This document shows, piece by piece, positions 24,985-34,295 of a stretch of 64,000 nt of DNA. Below the pieces are notes generated by a model. It was not told the origin of the DNA. It was given only the letters and a program-made list of their open reading frames with translations, and made no database searches. This stretch comes from Chitinophagaceae bacterium. Its GTDB lineage: Bacteria > Bacteroidota > Bacteroidia > Chitinophagales > Chitinophagaceae. The stretch's first letter is position 1. Each line of letters opens with the position of its first letter. The translations under genes and the position numbers were made by a program. The stretch is from NCBI GenBank assembly GCA_019638595.1, contig JAHBTJ010000003.1, positions 124,001-188,000 of the forward strand. The letters are read 5' to 3'.

Positions 24985-27282
24985 TTACACAATGCCTTCA
25001 TCTACATCCTTCTCAATGGAAAAGTATCCAACGATCGGGTCATACTTTAAATTAATAGCAACCAATGTATCGCCATATAGCTTTTCTCTTGATAACTCAG
25101 GTTCATAATTATAAACCTGCACCAAAAGTTGATTAGCTTCTAAAAATCTTCTTTCAACTATTTTCTGTTTGTATTCTTCTTGAAGATTAAAACATAGCAC
25201 CTCAATCTTTTGATTGTTGTTTTTCAGAATGTCTTCCACCCAATCTCGCCAGTGACCTGCTATCCAGTCTCCCTCGAATTGATTAATAATTGAATTGTTT
25301 AAACCATTCTTAAAATCCTTCTGCTGTTCTTCATTATAACCATCTTTGTAAACAAGGTTACAAACATTGATTAAATCGTCTTCCCCTAATTCACAGTTAT
25401 TAAGTTTTGATAATTCATTCCAAGTATCCTCCAGAACCTTACTATCATAGAATGGAGTATTACCGATTGACTTCTCAAATACATACACAGGAACAGTGTC
25501 ATTTTGAAGATTTGCTTCTCTGTCAATCGGAACTATCCTTTTCTTGCCGGCTCTGTTGATTCTACCAAAACGTTGTATCAAAGCATCAATGGGAGCATTT
25601 TCCATAAAAGCAATATCATAGTCTATATCCAAACTGACTTCTACGGCTTGGGTTGCTATCAGTAATTGAGGACGTAAAGAAGCGTCTTTATTGGTAATGG
25701 ATTTCTCAATTATTGTCCGGTCTCTTTTATTAAATCCACTATGTAAAAGCTGTACTGAACTTTCAAATTCTATTTCCCTATACAGTTTTTGCGCAGTTTT
25801 TACATTGTTTACAATGATTAAAACAGATCTGCCTGCTTCTAAATAGTTTTTAATCAATCCAATTTCATCTCCAATTGTAGCATTGTTCATACAATACAAC
25901 TGATGCCTTTTTCTGTCCAATACAATTCTGTCCTGCTCTTTCATTTTGTCTGGACGAATGAGCTTTCCCTTGTCCCCCTCGTAGATTGTGTCAATAATGA
26001 GCTCCAACATAAAGTCGGGAATGGTTGCAGACAAAAAGAAAAATTGAGCATTAAATAATCTTCTGTATAATTTTATCGTTGATAAAAGCATTCCCGTCAA
26101 TAAAGCATCATAAGTATGAAATTCATCAATGATAAATAAGGCATTTTTATAGTCAAACAATGCAAACTCCCAACCTTTTCCTTTCAGGGATGTTTTTAAA
26201 ATCTGTTGTAGTGTAGCCACTTTTATCGGATAGAACAATTCTTTGGAAAGCGATTTTTTGTTCTTTGCTTCTTGTTCTATCTTTTGATAATCTCTCTCAT
26301 TATTGCTGTATTCTTCTGAAATCTGTTCGTAGAAAAAATCCAAAGTTTTTGAGTGTAAAGCGGTAACAACTTCTTCGTTGTAATGCGCTTGTAATCGGCC
26401 AACCATCGCATTGATGCTTGCCGTATAAGGTAACAGGTAAAATACTCTGGAATTTTCGGTTTGATTTGCAAATACCCAATTCAATGCAGCTTCTGTTTTT
26501 CCTGAGCCGGTAGGAGCATGCAAAATAACATCTGTTTTTACTTGCCGTAAGCGTTCCTGAAAGGGTCGAAAAGGGAAATATATACCATCTTTATTTGGCT
26601 GAAAATCCTTTAGTTCAAGCTGTTTATACTTAGGAATATCGTTTTCCTTTCTTGCAGAGCCTAAATGGTCTGCGGCTATCAACAAAGCTCTGTTTAGAGA
26701 TAATTGTTTTCGGTTCTTGTATTCTGGCAATGCTTTTACTTGATATTTTGCATTTAACAGCATCATAAACTCCTTTGGCAGCTTTTTTACGGAACCTCGT
26801 TCAATTGTCTCTATATTTAGCCCGAAAATCTGTACCCAGTCCAGCACATTCTTTCTTTGAAAAATTGAAGCATCAGCATCATGCCATTGCTCAAGGTATT
26901 CACTGATTTGATTAGGCGATAAAGTCCCCTTTGTTTCAGAATGTGTATCTACAACTCCTTTATGATGCGTAGCAATTGCAAATAGTTCATCATCTTCCAA
27001 CTGCAAATAATTAATGCAAAACAAAAGTGATACTAATTCGTGTCGAATATTCCCACCTCTATTTCCATTCAGCCTACTGACAAATTCTCTATGTATCTTA
27101 CCTATATCGTGCAACACAGCACATCTAAATAGCTTCTCTTCCCAATATATTCTCTCTTCTTCACTTAAAGGAAGCGAAAGTAATAGGTTTCTCCCGGCCG
27201 TAATAACATGCCGGGTGTGCATTTCGAGTGTGGTAATACCATCGCTCTTCGCAAAGAAACGGTCAAAATAGCTGTTATTCAT
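24985..27282 (-). CDS. cas3: CRISPR-associated helicase-nuclease Cas3
   Basis: A 765-aa protein joining an N-terminal HD nuclease (AVLHDIGKIHREF with His58-Asp59; ATHHKGV near 111) and a superfamily 2 helicase (Walker A APTGSGKTEAALNW, DEFH box in IIDEFHTYDAL, SATIP, and QRFGRINRAGKKR as motif VI). Cas3 is recruited by Cascade to unwind and degrade the target DNA. Its start overlaps cas5 by eight bases. It is last in the interference operon, ending before the stranded 38-bp repeat. Confidence 0.97.
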   Translation of the reverse strand: MNNSYFDRFFAKSDGITTLEMHTRHVITAGRNLLLSLPLSEEERIYWEEKLFRCAVLHDIGKIHREFVSRLNGNRGGNIRHELVSLLFCINYLQLEDDELFAIATHHKGVVDTHSETKGTLSPNQISEYLEQWHDADASIFQRKNVLDWVQIFGLNIETIERGSVKKLPKEFMMLLNAKYQVKALPEYKNRKQLSLNRALLIAADHLGSARKENDIPKYKQLELKDFQPNKDGIYFPFRPFQERLRQVKTDVILHAPTGSGKTEAALNWVFANQTENSRVFYLLPYTASINAMVGRLQAHYNEEVVTALHSKTLDFFYEQISEEYSNNERDYQKIEQEAKNKKSLSKELFYPIKVATLQQILKTSLKGKGWEFALFDYKNALFIIDEFHTYDALLTGMLLSTIKLYRRLFNAQFFFLSATIPDFMLELIIDTIYEGDKGKLIRPDKMKEQDRIVLDRKRHQLYCMNNATIGDEIGLIKNYLEAGRSVLIIVNNVKTAQKLYREIEFESSVQLLHSGFNKRDRTIIEKSITNKDASLRPQLLIATQAVEVSLDIDYDIAFMENAPIDALIQRFGRINRAGKKRIVPIDREANLQNDTVPVYVFEKSIGNTPFYDSKVLEDTWNELSKLNNCELGEDDLINVCNLVYKDGYNEEQQKDFKNGLNNSIINQFEGDWIAGHWRDWVEDILKNNNQKIEVLCFNLQEEYKQKIVERRFLEANQLLVQVYNYEPELSREKLYGDTLVAINLKYDPIVGYFSIEKDVDEGIV

Positions 27283-27955
27283 TTATAAATTCATGCAAAT
27301 AAAATGATACCGCTTTTGCTGCCTTAGTTTGATAAATGCTATTAAATTCCACTTCCATATCGTTGTCATGAGGTATTGATATAAATACCTTTGATGCTTG
27401 TGGAGTTCTACCGGAACCCACATTCTCATTTTCAAGATAAGACTCTGCTAACTGTACCAACTGTCCGCCTGCTTGCAACCCTGCCGAGAAGGGTAATAAA
27501 GAGCCTCCCAGACCCCCCTTATCTACTTTTTCAACCTCAACTATCGAAACATCGTCTATTTTTAAAATATCTTGTGAACGACCTAATGAGGGTGTTCCCA
27601 CAGGATTTTCAAAATACGCTTTCCAGTCTAATCGGTCAATCCATATTGTCAGCTTTGGCGAAGTATGAAACTCTCTTGTATAAGCATCCGTCCCTTTACT
27701 GTGCTGTTTTACTTTTCTGCCGTCATATTCCAAACGTTGTCTTGTTTCCAGATCCTGGGCAATAGTATCATAAGCATATTTGAATCCTATTCTGACTTCT
27801 TTGGATAAAACAATTCTGCCCAAACAGCATCCAATGATTCCCAATACCAAAGAATAACTTGGCGTATGCATGCAAACAGCATTACCGGAAAGTACAAAAG
27901 GTAATCGAGGAGTAGCCGTCCATCCTGAAAATTGTATTTCCAGTAATTTATCCAT
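27275..27955 (-). CDS. cas5: Cascade subunit Cas5 (type I-B)
   Basis: A 226-aa RAMP protein whose opening MDKLLEIQFSGWTATPRLPF and glycine-bearing YSLVLGIIGCCLGR match I-B Cas5 (Cas5t-like). Cas5 caps the crRNA 5' handle in Cascade. It overlaps cas7 and cas3 by eight bases each, showing tight coupling. Confidence 0.92.
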   Translation of the reverse strand: MDKLLEIQFSGWTATPRLPFVLSGNAVCMHTPSYSLVLGIIGCCLGRIVLSKEVRIGFKYAYDTIAQDLETRQRLEYDGRKVKQHSKGTDAYTREFHTSPKLTIWIDRLDWKAYFENPVGTPSLGRSQDILKIDDVSIVEVEKVDKGGLGGSLLPFSAGLQAGGQLVQLAESYLENENVGSGRTPQASKVFISIPHDNDMEVEFNSIYQTKAAKAVSFYLHEFINE

Positions 27956-28976
27956 TCTTTAAATAATTTTGAGTGAACTGGTTTACGATTTCGATTGGCG
28001 ATGCCAAAATAAATCCGTCTTTTAATTTTTCATTGACTTCATCTTCATTTTGCAGGTAACCTTTTCTGAATCCAACGTAAATCGGCGTTGCTAATTTGTC
28101 TTTGTAATCCTTAGATAATTCAAGCAATAAATCAATGTTTAGAATCGGTTTTTCTCCTGTACCGATAAATAAATTATTGAAAATTGGGTTGGCTGATTCA
28201 AGGCCTGCAAGAATTAAAACTTTAGGAGACACGTCAGCGCCAAATGCCGCTTGCTTTGCTCCGCCTCGTAAATAGGCCAAGCCTTTCAATATACCGGCAG
28301 CATTGTTCTTCCTGTTTTCAACTGCATTTTTTAATTCATATCTGGAGAATCTTCCACCTAAATCAGATTTAATAAGCTTATCTGCGTGCTTTTCTACTAC
28401 CTCAGAAGATAGCTCTTGTTTACTGCCGAGATTATCATACACTCCTAAACGATAATATTCCAAATTGAAAAAACCTTCTAAGTGCGTTGAATAGAATTTT
28501 GTGGAATAAGGTAATGGTGTTCCTTCTTTCAAGTGAACAAATGCCTCATCTATATTTACTGTACGCATATTTTTTATGCCTTTCAGAATAGAAGATTTAA
28601 AAGGTGAAGTTCTTTGAACACTTTCTTCTCCCTTGGCTCCGGCTTTCATATACCCGAATAAATCGTCTTCTGGAAATTCGATAGGATTTAATTCTGTAGC
28701 GATTTTGTTTGTATTTCCTTTTTCAGAACCCTCTCCAATTGCTCGCAATTCACTCGGATTCCAGTTGTTTTCTTCGTTGGTGGTATCTCTCAGCCACCTT
28801 CTCCAGGACTGTGCTGATACATAAGGCACTTCTTCTGTTCTGTTGTTTATTTTTTCTTTATAGGTTTTAGGAATGACACGATTTTTGTCCTCCTGAACAC
28901 CTAAGCCTGCGCCGTTAAGGAAAGTTGCTGTTGCATCAATTAACAATGCCCCTGTAATGTTGTTTAATTTTGCCAT
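27948..28976 (-). CDS. cas7: Cascade backbone subunit Cas7 (Cst2/DevR family)
   Basis: A 342-aa protein with the Cas7/Cst2/DevR opening NNITGALLIDATATFLNGAG, then EVPYVSAQSWRRWLRD and LAYLRGGAKQAAFGADVSPKVLILAGL. Six or so copies line the crRNA spacer. It is 13 bases downstream of cas8 and overlaps cas5. Confidence 0.94.
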   Translation of the reverse strand: MAKLNNITGALLIDATATFLNGAGLGVQEDKNRVIPKTYKEKINNRTEEVPYVSAQSWRRWLRDTTNEENNWNPSELRAIGEGSEKGNTNKIATELNPIEFPEDDLFGYMKAGAKGEESVQRTSPFKSSILKGIKNMRTVNIDEAFVHLKEGTPLPYSTKFYSTHLEGFFNLEYYRLGVYDNLGSKQELSSEVVEKHADKLIKSDLGGRFSRYELKNAVENRKNNAAGILKGLAYLRGGAKQAAFGADVSPKVLILAGLESANPIFNNLFIGTGEKPILNIDLLLELSKDYKDKLATPIYVGFRKGYLQNEDEVNEKLKDGFILASPIEIVNQFTQNYLKNG

Positions 28977-28989
28977 AATAGATTAGATA

Positions 28990-31002
28990 TTAATTTGCGG
29001 TTATTAATAATTTTTCTTTTAAAGGTTGGATTGCTGTTTGTTTCAATAAAAATTTAATTGTCAATACACAAATATTCCAAGTATTATTTCCCAGCGGGTT
29101 GCTTAATAGGCCTTCTATTGTCCATTTGTCATCTTTGATTTGTTCATTATCTTTTACAAACTGATTGGTGTTGTAAACCATTTCGCTGAGCAAGGAATAA
29201 AAATCATCATTCTCTTTGATGATACTATTTACTGTTCCATTGAATTTATTGTAAGGCGGTTCGTCTGAATTTGGATTTTGATATTTAGTATAATAATAAG
29301 CCTGATAATCATTTACAAAAGATTGAATGCCCGCAACCCAGTTTTGAATGAGCCTGTCATCTTTTAATTCACTTTTCCATGATGTAAATTCAAATTCCTC
29401 CTGCTCAGGTTGAGAAAAGAATATTCTCAATAATTCATTTAAACCAAACTTCCTAAAGTTAAAATCTTCATCATAAAATATTTCAATTACATTTTCAAGC
29501 TCAATTTCAAATTCACCAAGAGTGTCAAGAATGATTCTAGTGAACCCTACTTTTGTGTATTCATTCGGATTAGTCAGGTTTGACTTTATTGTATTGATTT
29601 TTGTATCCGTTTGAATCAAACTAATTATCCATTTGCAGGCGTTATAAACTTTTGTTTTTAACACCTCAACTTTAGGCAGCTCATTATTATAAATTTTCTT
29701 TTGTGTAAAAAAATGAACCAGTTTATGTAATTGGTAATAGCTGTTTCTTATCGGCAGCTCGCTCTTACTATCTAAAATAAAAATCTGATGCTCCAGTCCC
29801 CATTCATTGTTTTCTGTTGCCTTAACTAAAACTATAAATAGTTCGACCCGGTATTCCGAATCGTTCCAGGCATCTGTTTTGGTTAATATTTTTTCAAATG
29901 CTTTCGATTTATATTTTTCTATTAATCCGGCAATGTATTTTGCATTTGGGATAAATTTGCTTTTATCTATTTCAGTATAATAAGCCTCCAGAAATTCCGG
30001 CGAAACACCGTCATATTCTACTTTCTTTTTTCCACTTCCAAATACATTCGGATACAACAAAAACCAATCTTTATTACCTTCCAGGGATTCGATAAAACTG
30101 TAAGCGCTTTCATTTCTCGACAAAATACCTTTCAGTTCATTTCCTATTTTAGAATTTTTATAAAGCCTTTGCAATTTCCTTATCAGGGAGTTAGGTACTC
30201 TGTCAATCTCGCAGCTTGCACCCGTACCGGAGTTAGAAAAACTCCACATGTTTAAGTCGGAATATTTCTCTTCAAAATCTTCCTTTTCTGTAAGAATATT
30301 CAATACTTTAATCAGGTAATCTCCTTTGGCAAAGTCCCTTACATTTTCTATGGGATCTTTCACAGAAACAGCCTGTATTTTCTCGGCTAGTATTTTGGTG
30401 TTGTCGGCTACCATTCCTCTCGTTAATTCAAAATTGGAAGAATCAACCAATAAGATACCTCCTTTGTACAACAACGCAGATAAAGGCAAAAATTGGAGAA
30501 TCGGAATGCATATCGGATGTATCTGCACCGTGAATTTTGCCTGGGGCAACGCCTGTGCATCTGAGCCTAAACCACCAATAAGCGGAAACCATGTTCGGCT
30601 AATGTTGGTGTCCTTACTTTTAATTTCTTTATCAGACAAACCAACCTTCTTCAATGCTAATTCATAAAGTTCACTAAAAGATGCTTTAAATTTCAAGCCG
30701 GATATTTCGCATATTCTTGATCCTTCGCTTTCAAAGTTTGAAATAATGGTATTAAAGAGAGATTCATAAATCTTATCGCCATTTGTTTTGTCATTATGTA
30801 AAGGCCCATTTTTTGTAAAAAGCATTGTATAACTTTTCAGGCGCTTATTGATTTCTTTCAAATCAATTTTATCATAAATATCCTTTAGCAAAGAGGGACT
30901 AATTTCTGAAACACTCTTCAACTTAGCCAATGCCTCAATAGTCATTAATGCATTGTTGAGCATCGCGTTACCGGTATATGTTTTAAATATTGTCATAATC
31001 AT
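28990..31002 (-). CDS. cas8: Cascade large subunit Cas8 (type I-B, Cst1-like)
   Basis: A 670-aa protein in the first position expected for the Tneap-type I-B operon. The N-terminal part matches Cst1 proteins (MTIFKTYTGNAMLNNALMTIEAL and FPLIGGLGSDAQALPQAKF). The family is named for two CxxC pairs; here only single Cys remain at those places (RICEISGLKF near residue 98 and GASCEIDRVP near 260), so the zinc site looks lost. Large subunits read the PAM and recruit Cas3. The ATG at 31002 (or Met3 at 30996) lies inside the preceding cysteine-rich ORF. Confidence 0.88.
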   Translation of the reverse strand: MIMTIFKTYTGNAMLNNALMTIEALAKLKSVSEISPSLLKDIYDKIDLKEINKRLKSYTMLFTKNGPLHNDKTNGDKIYESLFNTIISNFESEGSRICEISGLKFKASFSELYELALKKVGLSDKEIKSKDTNISRTWFPLIGGLGSDAQALPQAKFTVQIHPICIPILQFLPLSALLYKGGILLVDSSNFELTRGMVADNTKILAEKIQAVSVKDPIENVRDFAKGDYLIKVLNILTEKEDFEEKYSDLNMWSFSNSGTGASCEIDRVPNSLIRKLQRLYKNSKIGNELKGILSRNESAYSFIESLEGNKDWFLLYPNVFGSGKKKVEYDGVSPEFLEAYYTEIDKSKFIPNAKYIAGLIEKYKSKAFEKILTKTDAWNDSEYRVELFIVLVKATENNEWGLEHQIFILDSKSELPIRNSYYQLHKLVHFFTQKKIYNNELPKVEVLKTKVYNACKWIISLIQTDTKINTIKSNLTNPNEYTKVGFTRIILDTLGEFEIELENVIEIFYDEDFNFRKFGLNELLRIFFSQPEQEEFEFTSWKSELKDDRLIQNWVAGIQSFVNDYQAYYYTKYQNPNSDEPPYNKFNGTVNSIIKENDDFYSLLSEMVYNTNQFVKDNEQIKDDKWTIEGLLSNPLGNNTWNICVLTIKFLLKQTAIQPLKEKLLITAN

Positions 31003-31123
31003 CTTTATTTATAAACCTACAACTATTGCAGATTTCGCAGAAACGGTCACATTCTTCGCTATCTTTCAAACAATGAGCACAAGACAACTTTGGCTTATTA
31101 ATGAGCTTAGTGGCATTTACCAT
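30983..31123 (-). CDS. 46-aa cysteine-rich ORF overlapping the start of cas8
   Basis: ATG at 31123 opens a frame with six Cys in 21 residues: C15-A-H-C18, C25, C29-E-I-C32 and C35, then a short acidic tail. The stop lies 20 bases inside cas8, so the two are translationally coupled. A GAGAAAAG purine run precedes the ATG, and TATCTTTG (31140-31147, minus) is a candidate -7 box. The spacing is zinc-ribbon-like. I do not recognise it as a named cas gene; the mostly missing CxxC pairs of this Cas8 make a supplied zinc knuckle an attractive but untested idea. Confidence 0.55.
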   Translation of the reverse strand: MVNATKLINKPKLSCAHCLKDSEECDRFCEICNSCRFINKDDYDNI

Positions 31124-31486
31124 CTTTTCTCGTTTTCAGCAAAGATAGAAAAAATTATAAATCCTATTGTATTTTTATCCTAATATTTATTAAATTTACT
31201 TTTATCAATACACCCCGCTTTCGTATCTTTATGTTGGCTTTGTGATGTTCGGAATTTAAAAATTGTATTTTTTTCCTATATTTAACATAATCGTACCAAA
31301 TTCATAAGGCCATTTTTATTTACTTTATCTCTTATCCCCCCATTTCAAATCTCCCCATATTTCCTTCAAACCACTCACCCATCAAACTTCTTTGCTCCTT
31401 CATAACTGATCCCCAACTCATATTACCGAATATATTTTATTGTATCCACATAGCGCCGGTTCTTTCTTTTAGAAACTTTTAGCTAA

Positions 31487-31520
31487 CAAACTTACCTGCC
31501 ACAACTGTCAGTTTCTGTCA
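31487..31520 (-). promoter_or_regulatory. CRISPR operator-promoter P2 (interference operon)
   Basis: Minus strand: TGACAG (31520-31515), four bases AAAC, TGACAG (31510-31505), ten bases, TAAGTTTG (31494-31487). Same spacing as P1 and P3. It lies about 365 bases upstream of the cysteine-rich ORF and cas8. That leader (31124-31486) holds no gene I can support, only a 29-codon open frame at 31332-31421 (minus) and AT-rich sequence. Confidence 0.72.
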
Positions 31521-31691
31521 CTCTTTGATTTTTATTTTCCATTTCACCACAGCCCATTCCCTGCGCATTGTCAAATAAATGTAAGTAGTTAACCCCGGTA
31601 TAAGCACCTACGGAAATCCTGGCAGAAGAAATATAATTAATATTTTATTTCCAAAATGCGCTATATTTACTGCAAAACAGAAACAAAATAA

Positions 31692-32309
31692 GTGAATTTC
31701 CTGGAATTTAAGGATAAGATGTTTCCGCTTGCCTGCTTTAGCATTCACCAGGTATATGCCTGGAAGCCGGGGTTTGACAGGAATAATCTTACCCGCTGGA
31801 TACAAAAAGGCTACCTCGTCCGGCTGCGGCAGGGGTATTTTGCCTTCCCGGAATACAGGGGAAAGAATGATTACACGCTCTATTTTGCCAACCGCATATA
31901 CCGGCCTTCTTATATAAGCCTGCATACGGCGCTGGCTTTTTATGGCATCATACCCGAAGCTGTGGTACAGGTCACCAGCATAACATCACTGAAAACAGCT
32001 TCGTTTACCAATGATTTCGGAGAATACGCCTACCGGAATGTGAAAGAGCGCCTGATGTTCGGTTACGAATTAAAGCCAATAGCAAACCAGCTCGCCATAC
32101 AATTTGCATCGGTGGAAAAGGCGCTGCTTGACCTGTTGTACCTGTACCCGTTTTATAATACTATGCCCGAAATGGAAGCATTGCGACTGGATGAGGATTA
32201 CCTGCACCATGATCTGAAAAAAGAGCTGCTGCTGGAATATGCTGCAGCATTTCAAAGCAAAGCGATGGACCATAGGGTAAAGCTGCTTTTAAAAACATAT
32301 GGATTATGA
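31692..32309 (+). CDS. AbiEi-like antitoxin of cassette 2
   Basis: A 205-aa protein with a winged-helix N-terminus (IHQVYAWKPGFDRNNLTRWIQKGYLVRLRQGYFAF) and the AbiEi-like ANRIYRPSYISLHTALAFYGIIPEA plus SVEKALLDLLYL. The frame opens with GTG at 31692; ATG at 31719 is an alternative. Overlaps the toxin gene by four bases (ATGA). It points away from the cas8 operon, on the plus strand. Confidence 0.85.
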   Translation: MNFLEFKDKMFPLACFSIHQVYAWKPGFDRNNLTRWIQKGYLVRLRQGYFAFPEYRGKNDYTLYFANRIYRPSYISLHTALAFYGIIPEAVVQVTSITSLKTASFTNDFGEYAYRNVKERLMFGYELKPIANQLAIQFASVEKALLDLLYLYPFYNTMPEMEALRLDEDYLHHDLKKELLLEYAAAFQSKAMDHRVKLLLKTYGL

Positions 32310-33094
32310 TAAGCATAACGCAAATAAAAAATTATTTTCCGGCACAGATACGGGACAATGCAGCTTTTTACAAGTATATGCTTAAAGAGTATTTGCAGTT
32401 GCTGATACTGGACTACCTGTCGTCTACACATTATGTGCAGAAAATCGTTTTTATCGGCGGCACCAACCTTCGCCTGGTGAAGGGAATAGATCGCTTTTCT
32501 GAAGACCTGGATTTTGACTGTAAAAATTTTTCCGGACCGGAATTCAGGGAAATGACAGATAGCATTATCCTCTTCCTGGAACGTTCCGGCTGGCGGGTGG
32601 AAACAAGGGATAAGGACAATCCAAAGCTTACCGCTTTCAGGAGAAGTATTTATTTTCCTGAATTGTTGTTTGACATGGGATTGAGCGGGCATAAGGAAGA
32701 GCGCCTCATGGTAAAAGTGGAAGGTCAGGACCAGGGTATAACCTATGAGCCTGTAATGATAAACATAAGCGGCTGCGGCTTTTTTTTCCCTTTTCCTGTA
32801 CCCTCCGATGCTGTATTGTGCAGCATGAAGATAGCCGCTATGTTAGCCCGCTCCAAAGGACGGGATCTTTACGACCTGATGTTTTTGCTGGCACAGGCAA
32901 AACCCGACTATGATTTTCTGGCAAAGCGCTGCGGTATCAGCAACCTGCAGCAGTTGAAAGAAGTTGTCAAAGACCGGCTTACCACCATAGACCTCAAAGT
33001 AAAACAAAGAGATTTTGAGCACCTGCTTTTCAATAAGGCCAATAGTGAAAAAGTATTGCGTTTTGACAGTTTTATGAATTCGTTAAAAGAATAA
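32306..33094 (+). CDS. AbiEii-type nucleotidyltransferase toxin of cassette 2
   Basis: A 262-aa nucleotidyltransferase with VFIGGTNLRLVKGIDRFSEDLDFDCK (GG-x-x-L and SEDLDF) and SMKIAAMLARSKGRDLYDLMFLL, the AbiEii pattern. Divergent in sequence from the toxin at 23230-24087, so the two cassettes are probably independent acquisitions rather than a recent duplication. It may act as an infection-triggered growth arrest module. Confidence 0.9.
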   Translation: MISITQIKNYFPAQIRDNAAFYKYMLKEYLQLLILDYLSSTHYVQKIVFIGGTNLRLVKGIDRFSEDLDFDCKNFSGPEFREMTDSIILFLERSGWRVETRDKDNPKLTAFRRSIYFPELLFDMGLSGHKEERLMVKVEGQDQGITYEPVMINISGCGFFFPFPVPSDAVLCSMKIAAMLARSKGRDLYDLMFLLAQAKPDYDFLAKRCGISNLQQLKEVVKDRLTTIDLKVKQRDFEHLLFNKANSEKVLRFDSFMNSLKE

Positions 33095-33164
33095 TACCAT
33101 ACGTATAAAAATGACATCAGTCACCTTCCGGCACCTGTAGGTATGGAGCGTATTACATTTTTCG

Positions 33165-33250
33165 CAGGCGGGTGAAGACACCCGCCTGTAGAGCGCACTA
33201 CCGGTCGGTGCCCGCCCGGATGACCAGTCGGACGGGTCTCCACCGATCGG
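33165..33250. repeat. GC-rich double-hairpin element
   Basis: First hairpin: CAGGCGGGTG (33165-33174), AAGA loop, CACCCGCCTG (33179-33188), a perfect 10-bp stem. Second: CCGGTCGGTG (33201-33210) with CACCGATCGG (33241-33250), enclosing CCCGCCCG (33211-33218) with CGGACGGG (33229-33236); the few mismatches are G-T. It lies between convergent AbiEii and cas6. REP/BIME-like or a two-way terminator; GC content contrasts with neighbours. Confidence 0.7.
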
Positions 33251-33293
33251 AAAGCTTGCATAAAGCGAAGATTTGGAATACACCCTCACTGCC

Positions 33294-34100
33294 TTAATTT
33301 TTATGCTCCACCCCAACACACCCCATTCCCTGCGCATTATACACCCCGGCGCCCGCGTTCAACAACAACTCCACCGCCTCTCTCATCCCCTTCACGCTCA
33401 ACCTGAAATTCACGAATCCCCTGATCTTCGTTTCCGCCTCTGTGCCGGCCTTGATCCAGATCAATCTCGATTTCGGCGGGTTTTTGTAAAGCAGCACTTC
33501 CATCTCCGCCTTTTCAAAAACCGCATCCATATGTTCTTCCCCATACACCGCCTTGTATTTTTCTTTCCAGTTGTGCATCAACTGCGGGATAAACTCCGGT
33601 TGCTCCGGCGAGAGAAAAGTGTAATGCTTATTTTCATTTATGATGCCGCATACAACAGGCGATAAAGGCTGCAGCACCATTTCCTGCACAGGTTCACCGG
33701 TAAATCCGTTTGGTAATGCTTCCACACCGGTTACGCTAAACGCTACCCGGCTTTTCTTATCGGCTATTTCAATGCGCTGGTTCATAAAAAGCCCTTTTAC
33801 AAAGTTCTCCGACGCCTGCGGCAGGTGAAAGCATACCTGCAATTCTGCATGGGGGGTAAGCAGCAATAGCCTGTCGCCCTGTATTGTAAAAGGCGTTTTT
33901 AAATCGGAAAAAGTAAAGAGCTTAAATGCTTTTAAACTGCCTTCTTTTCTGTAACCCGTATCGTGGAGAAAAGCGGCATACGCCGCATCAGCATTGGCCA
34001 GAATTTTATAAATAACGGCGCTCAGCGGGTACTGGTAGTTTACCGGCAGCAAGGGTTTGTGTTGGTCGCTATGTAGTTTTAGCAGAAAGCGCATTTGCAA
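33294..34100 (-). CDS. cas6: CRISPR repeat endoribonuclease Cas6, copy 1
   Basis: A 268-aa RAMP nuclease that cuts the array transcript within repeats to leave the 8-nt handle. N-terminal MRFLLKLHS, Tyr31 (AVIYKIL), His46 (FLHDTGY) and Lys60 (KLFTFSD) align with the Tyr-His-Lys active site known for archaeal Cas6, and the C-terminus has the glycine-rich GAGVYNAQGMGC. Start may be Met3 at 34094. It lies downstream of operator-promoter P3. A close paralogue is at 36514-37320. Confidence 0.94.
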   Translation of the reverse strand: MQMRFLLKLHSDQHKPLLPVNYQYPLSAVIYKILANADAAYAAFLHDTGYRKEGSLKAFKLFTFSDLKTPFTIQGDRLLLLTPHAELQVCFHLPQASENFVKGLFMNQRIEIADKKSRVAFSVTGVEALPNGFTGEPVQEMVLQPLSPVVCGIINENKHYTFLSPEQPEFIPQLMHNWKEKYKAVYGEEHMDAVFEKAEMEVLLYKNPPKSRLIWIKAGTEAETKIRGFVNFRLSVKGMREAVELLLNAGAGVYNAQGMGCVGVEHKN

Positions 34101-34112
34101 TTTTAAAAATTA

Positions 34113-34295
34113 TTATCCTGTTAACTCCAGTACTTTCTTTGCCTCCTCTAATATTTTCTTTTGCGGCAGTACAATTTGCTTTTCATATTGGGCCACCAGG
34201 CCCACTTTTGGCAATTTCCCATTCTTCAGGTCATGCCTGAGGTAGTTATACAACCATATATCCTGCCATATGACTACAAACCTACAGCGCTCCAC
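34113..34295 (-). CDS. Doubtful 60-aa ORF between P3 and cas6
   Basis: The frame reads well in its second half (KLPKVGLVAQYEKQIVLPQK, KILEEAKKVLELTG), like coding sequence, but its ATG overlaps the P3 promoter and lies upstream of the predicted start of transcription. It could be a remnant, or start at a non-ATG codon further in. Not recognised. Confidence 0.3.
   Translation of the reverse strand: MERCRFVVIWQDIWLYNYLRHDLKNGKLPKVGLVAQYEKQIVLPQKKILEEAKKVLELTG

Noticed and set aside
31332-31421. 29-aa minus-strand frame downstream of P2 (starts MSWGSVMKEQRS)
   Set aside because: Length is within chance for this composition; kept only as a note in the P2 entry.
32549-32555. Isolated TGACAG or CTGTCA hits elsewhere, such as near 32549 and 17343
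   Set aside because: Single copies without the second repeat or the TAnnTTTG spacing, so not counted as operators.
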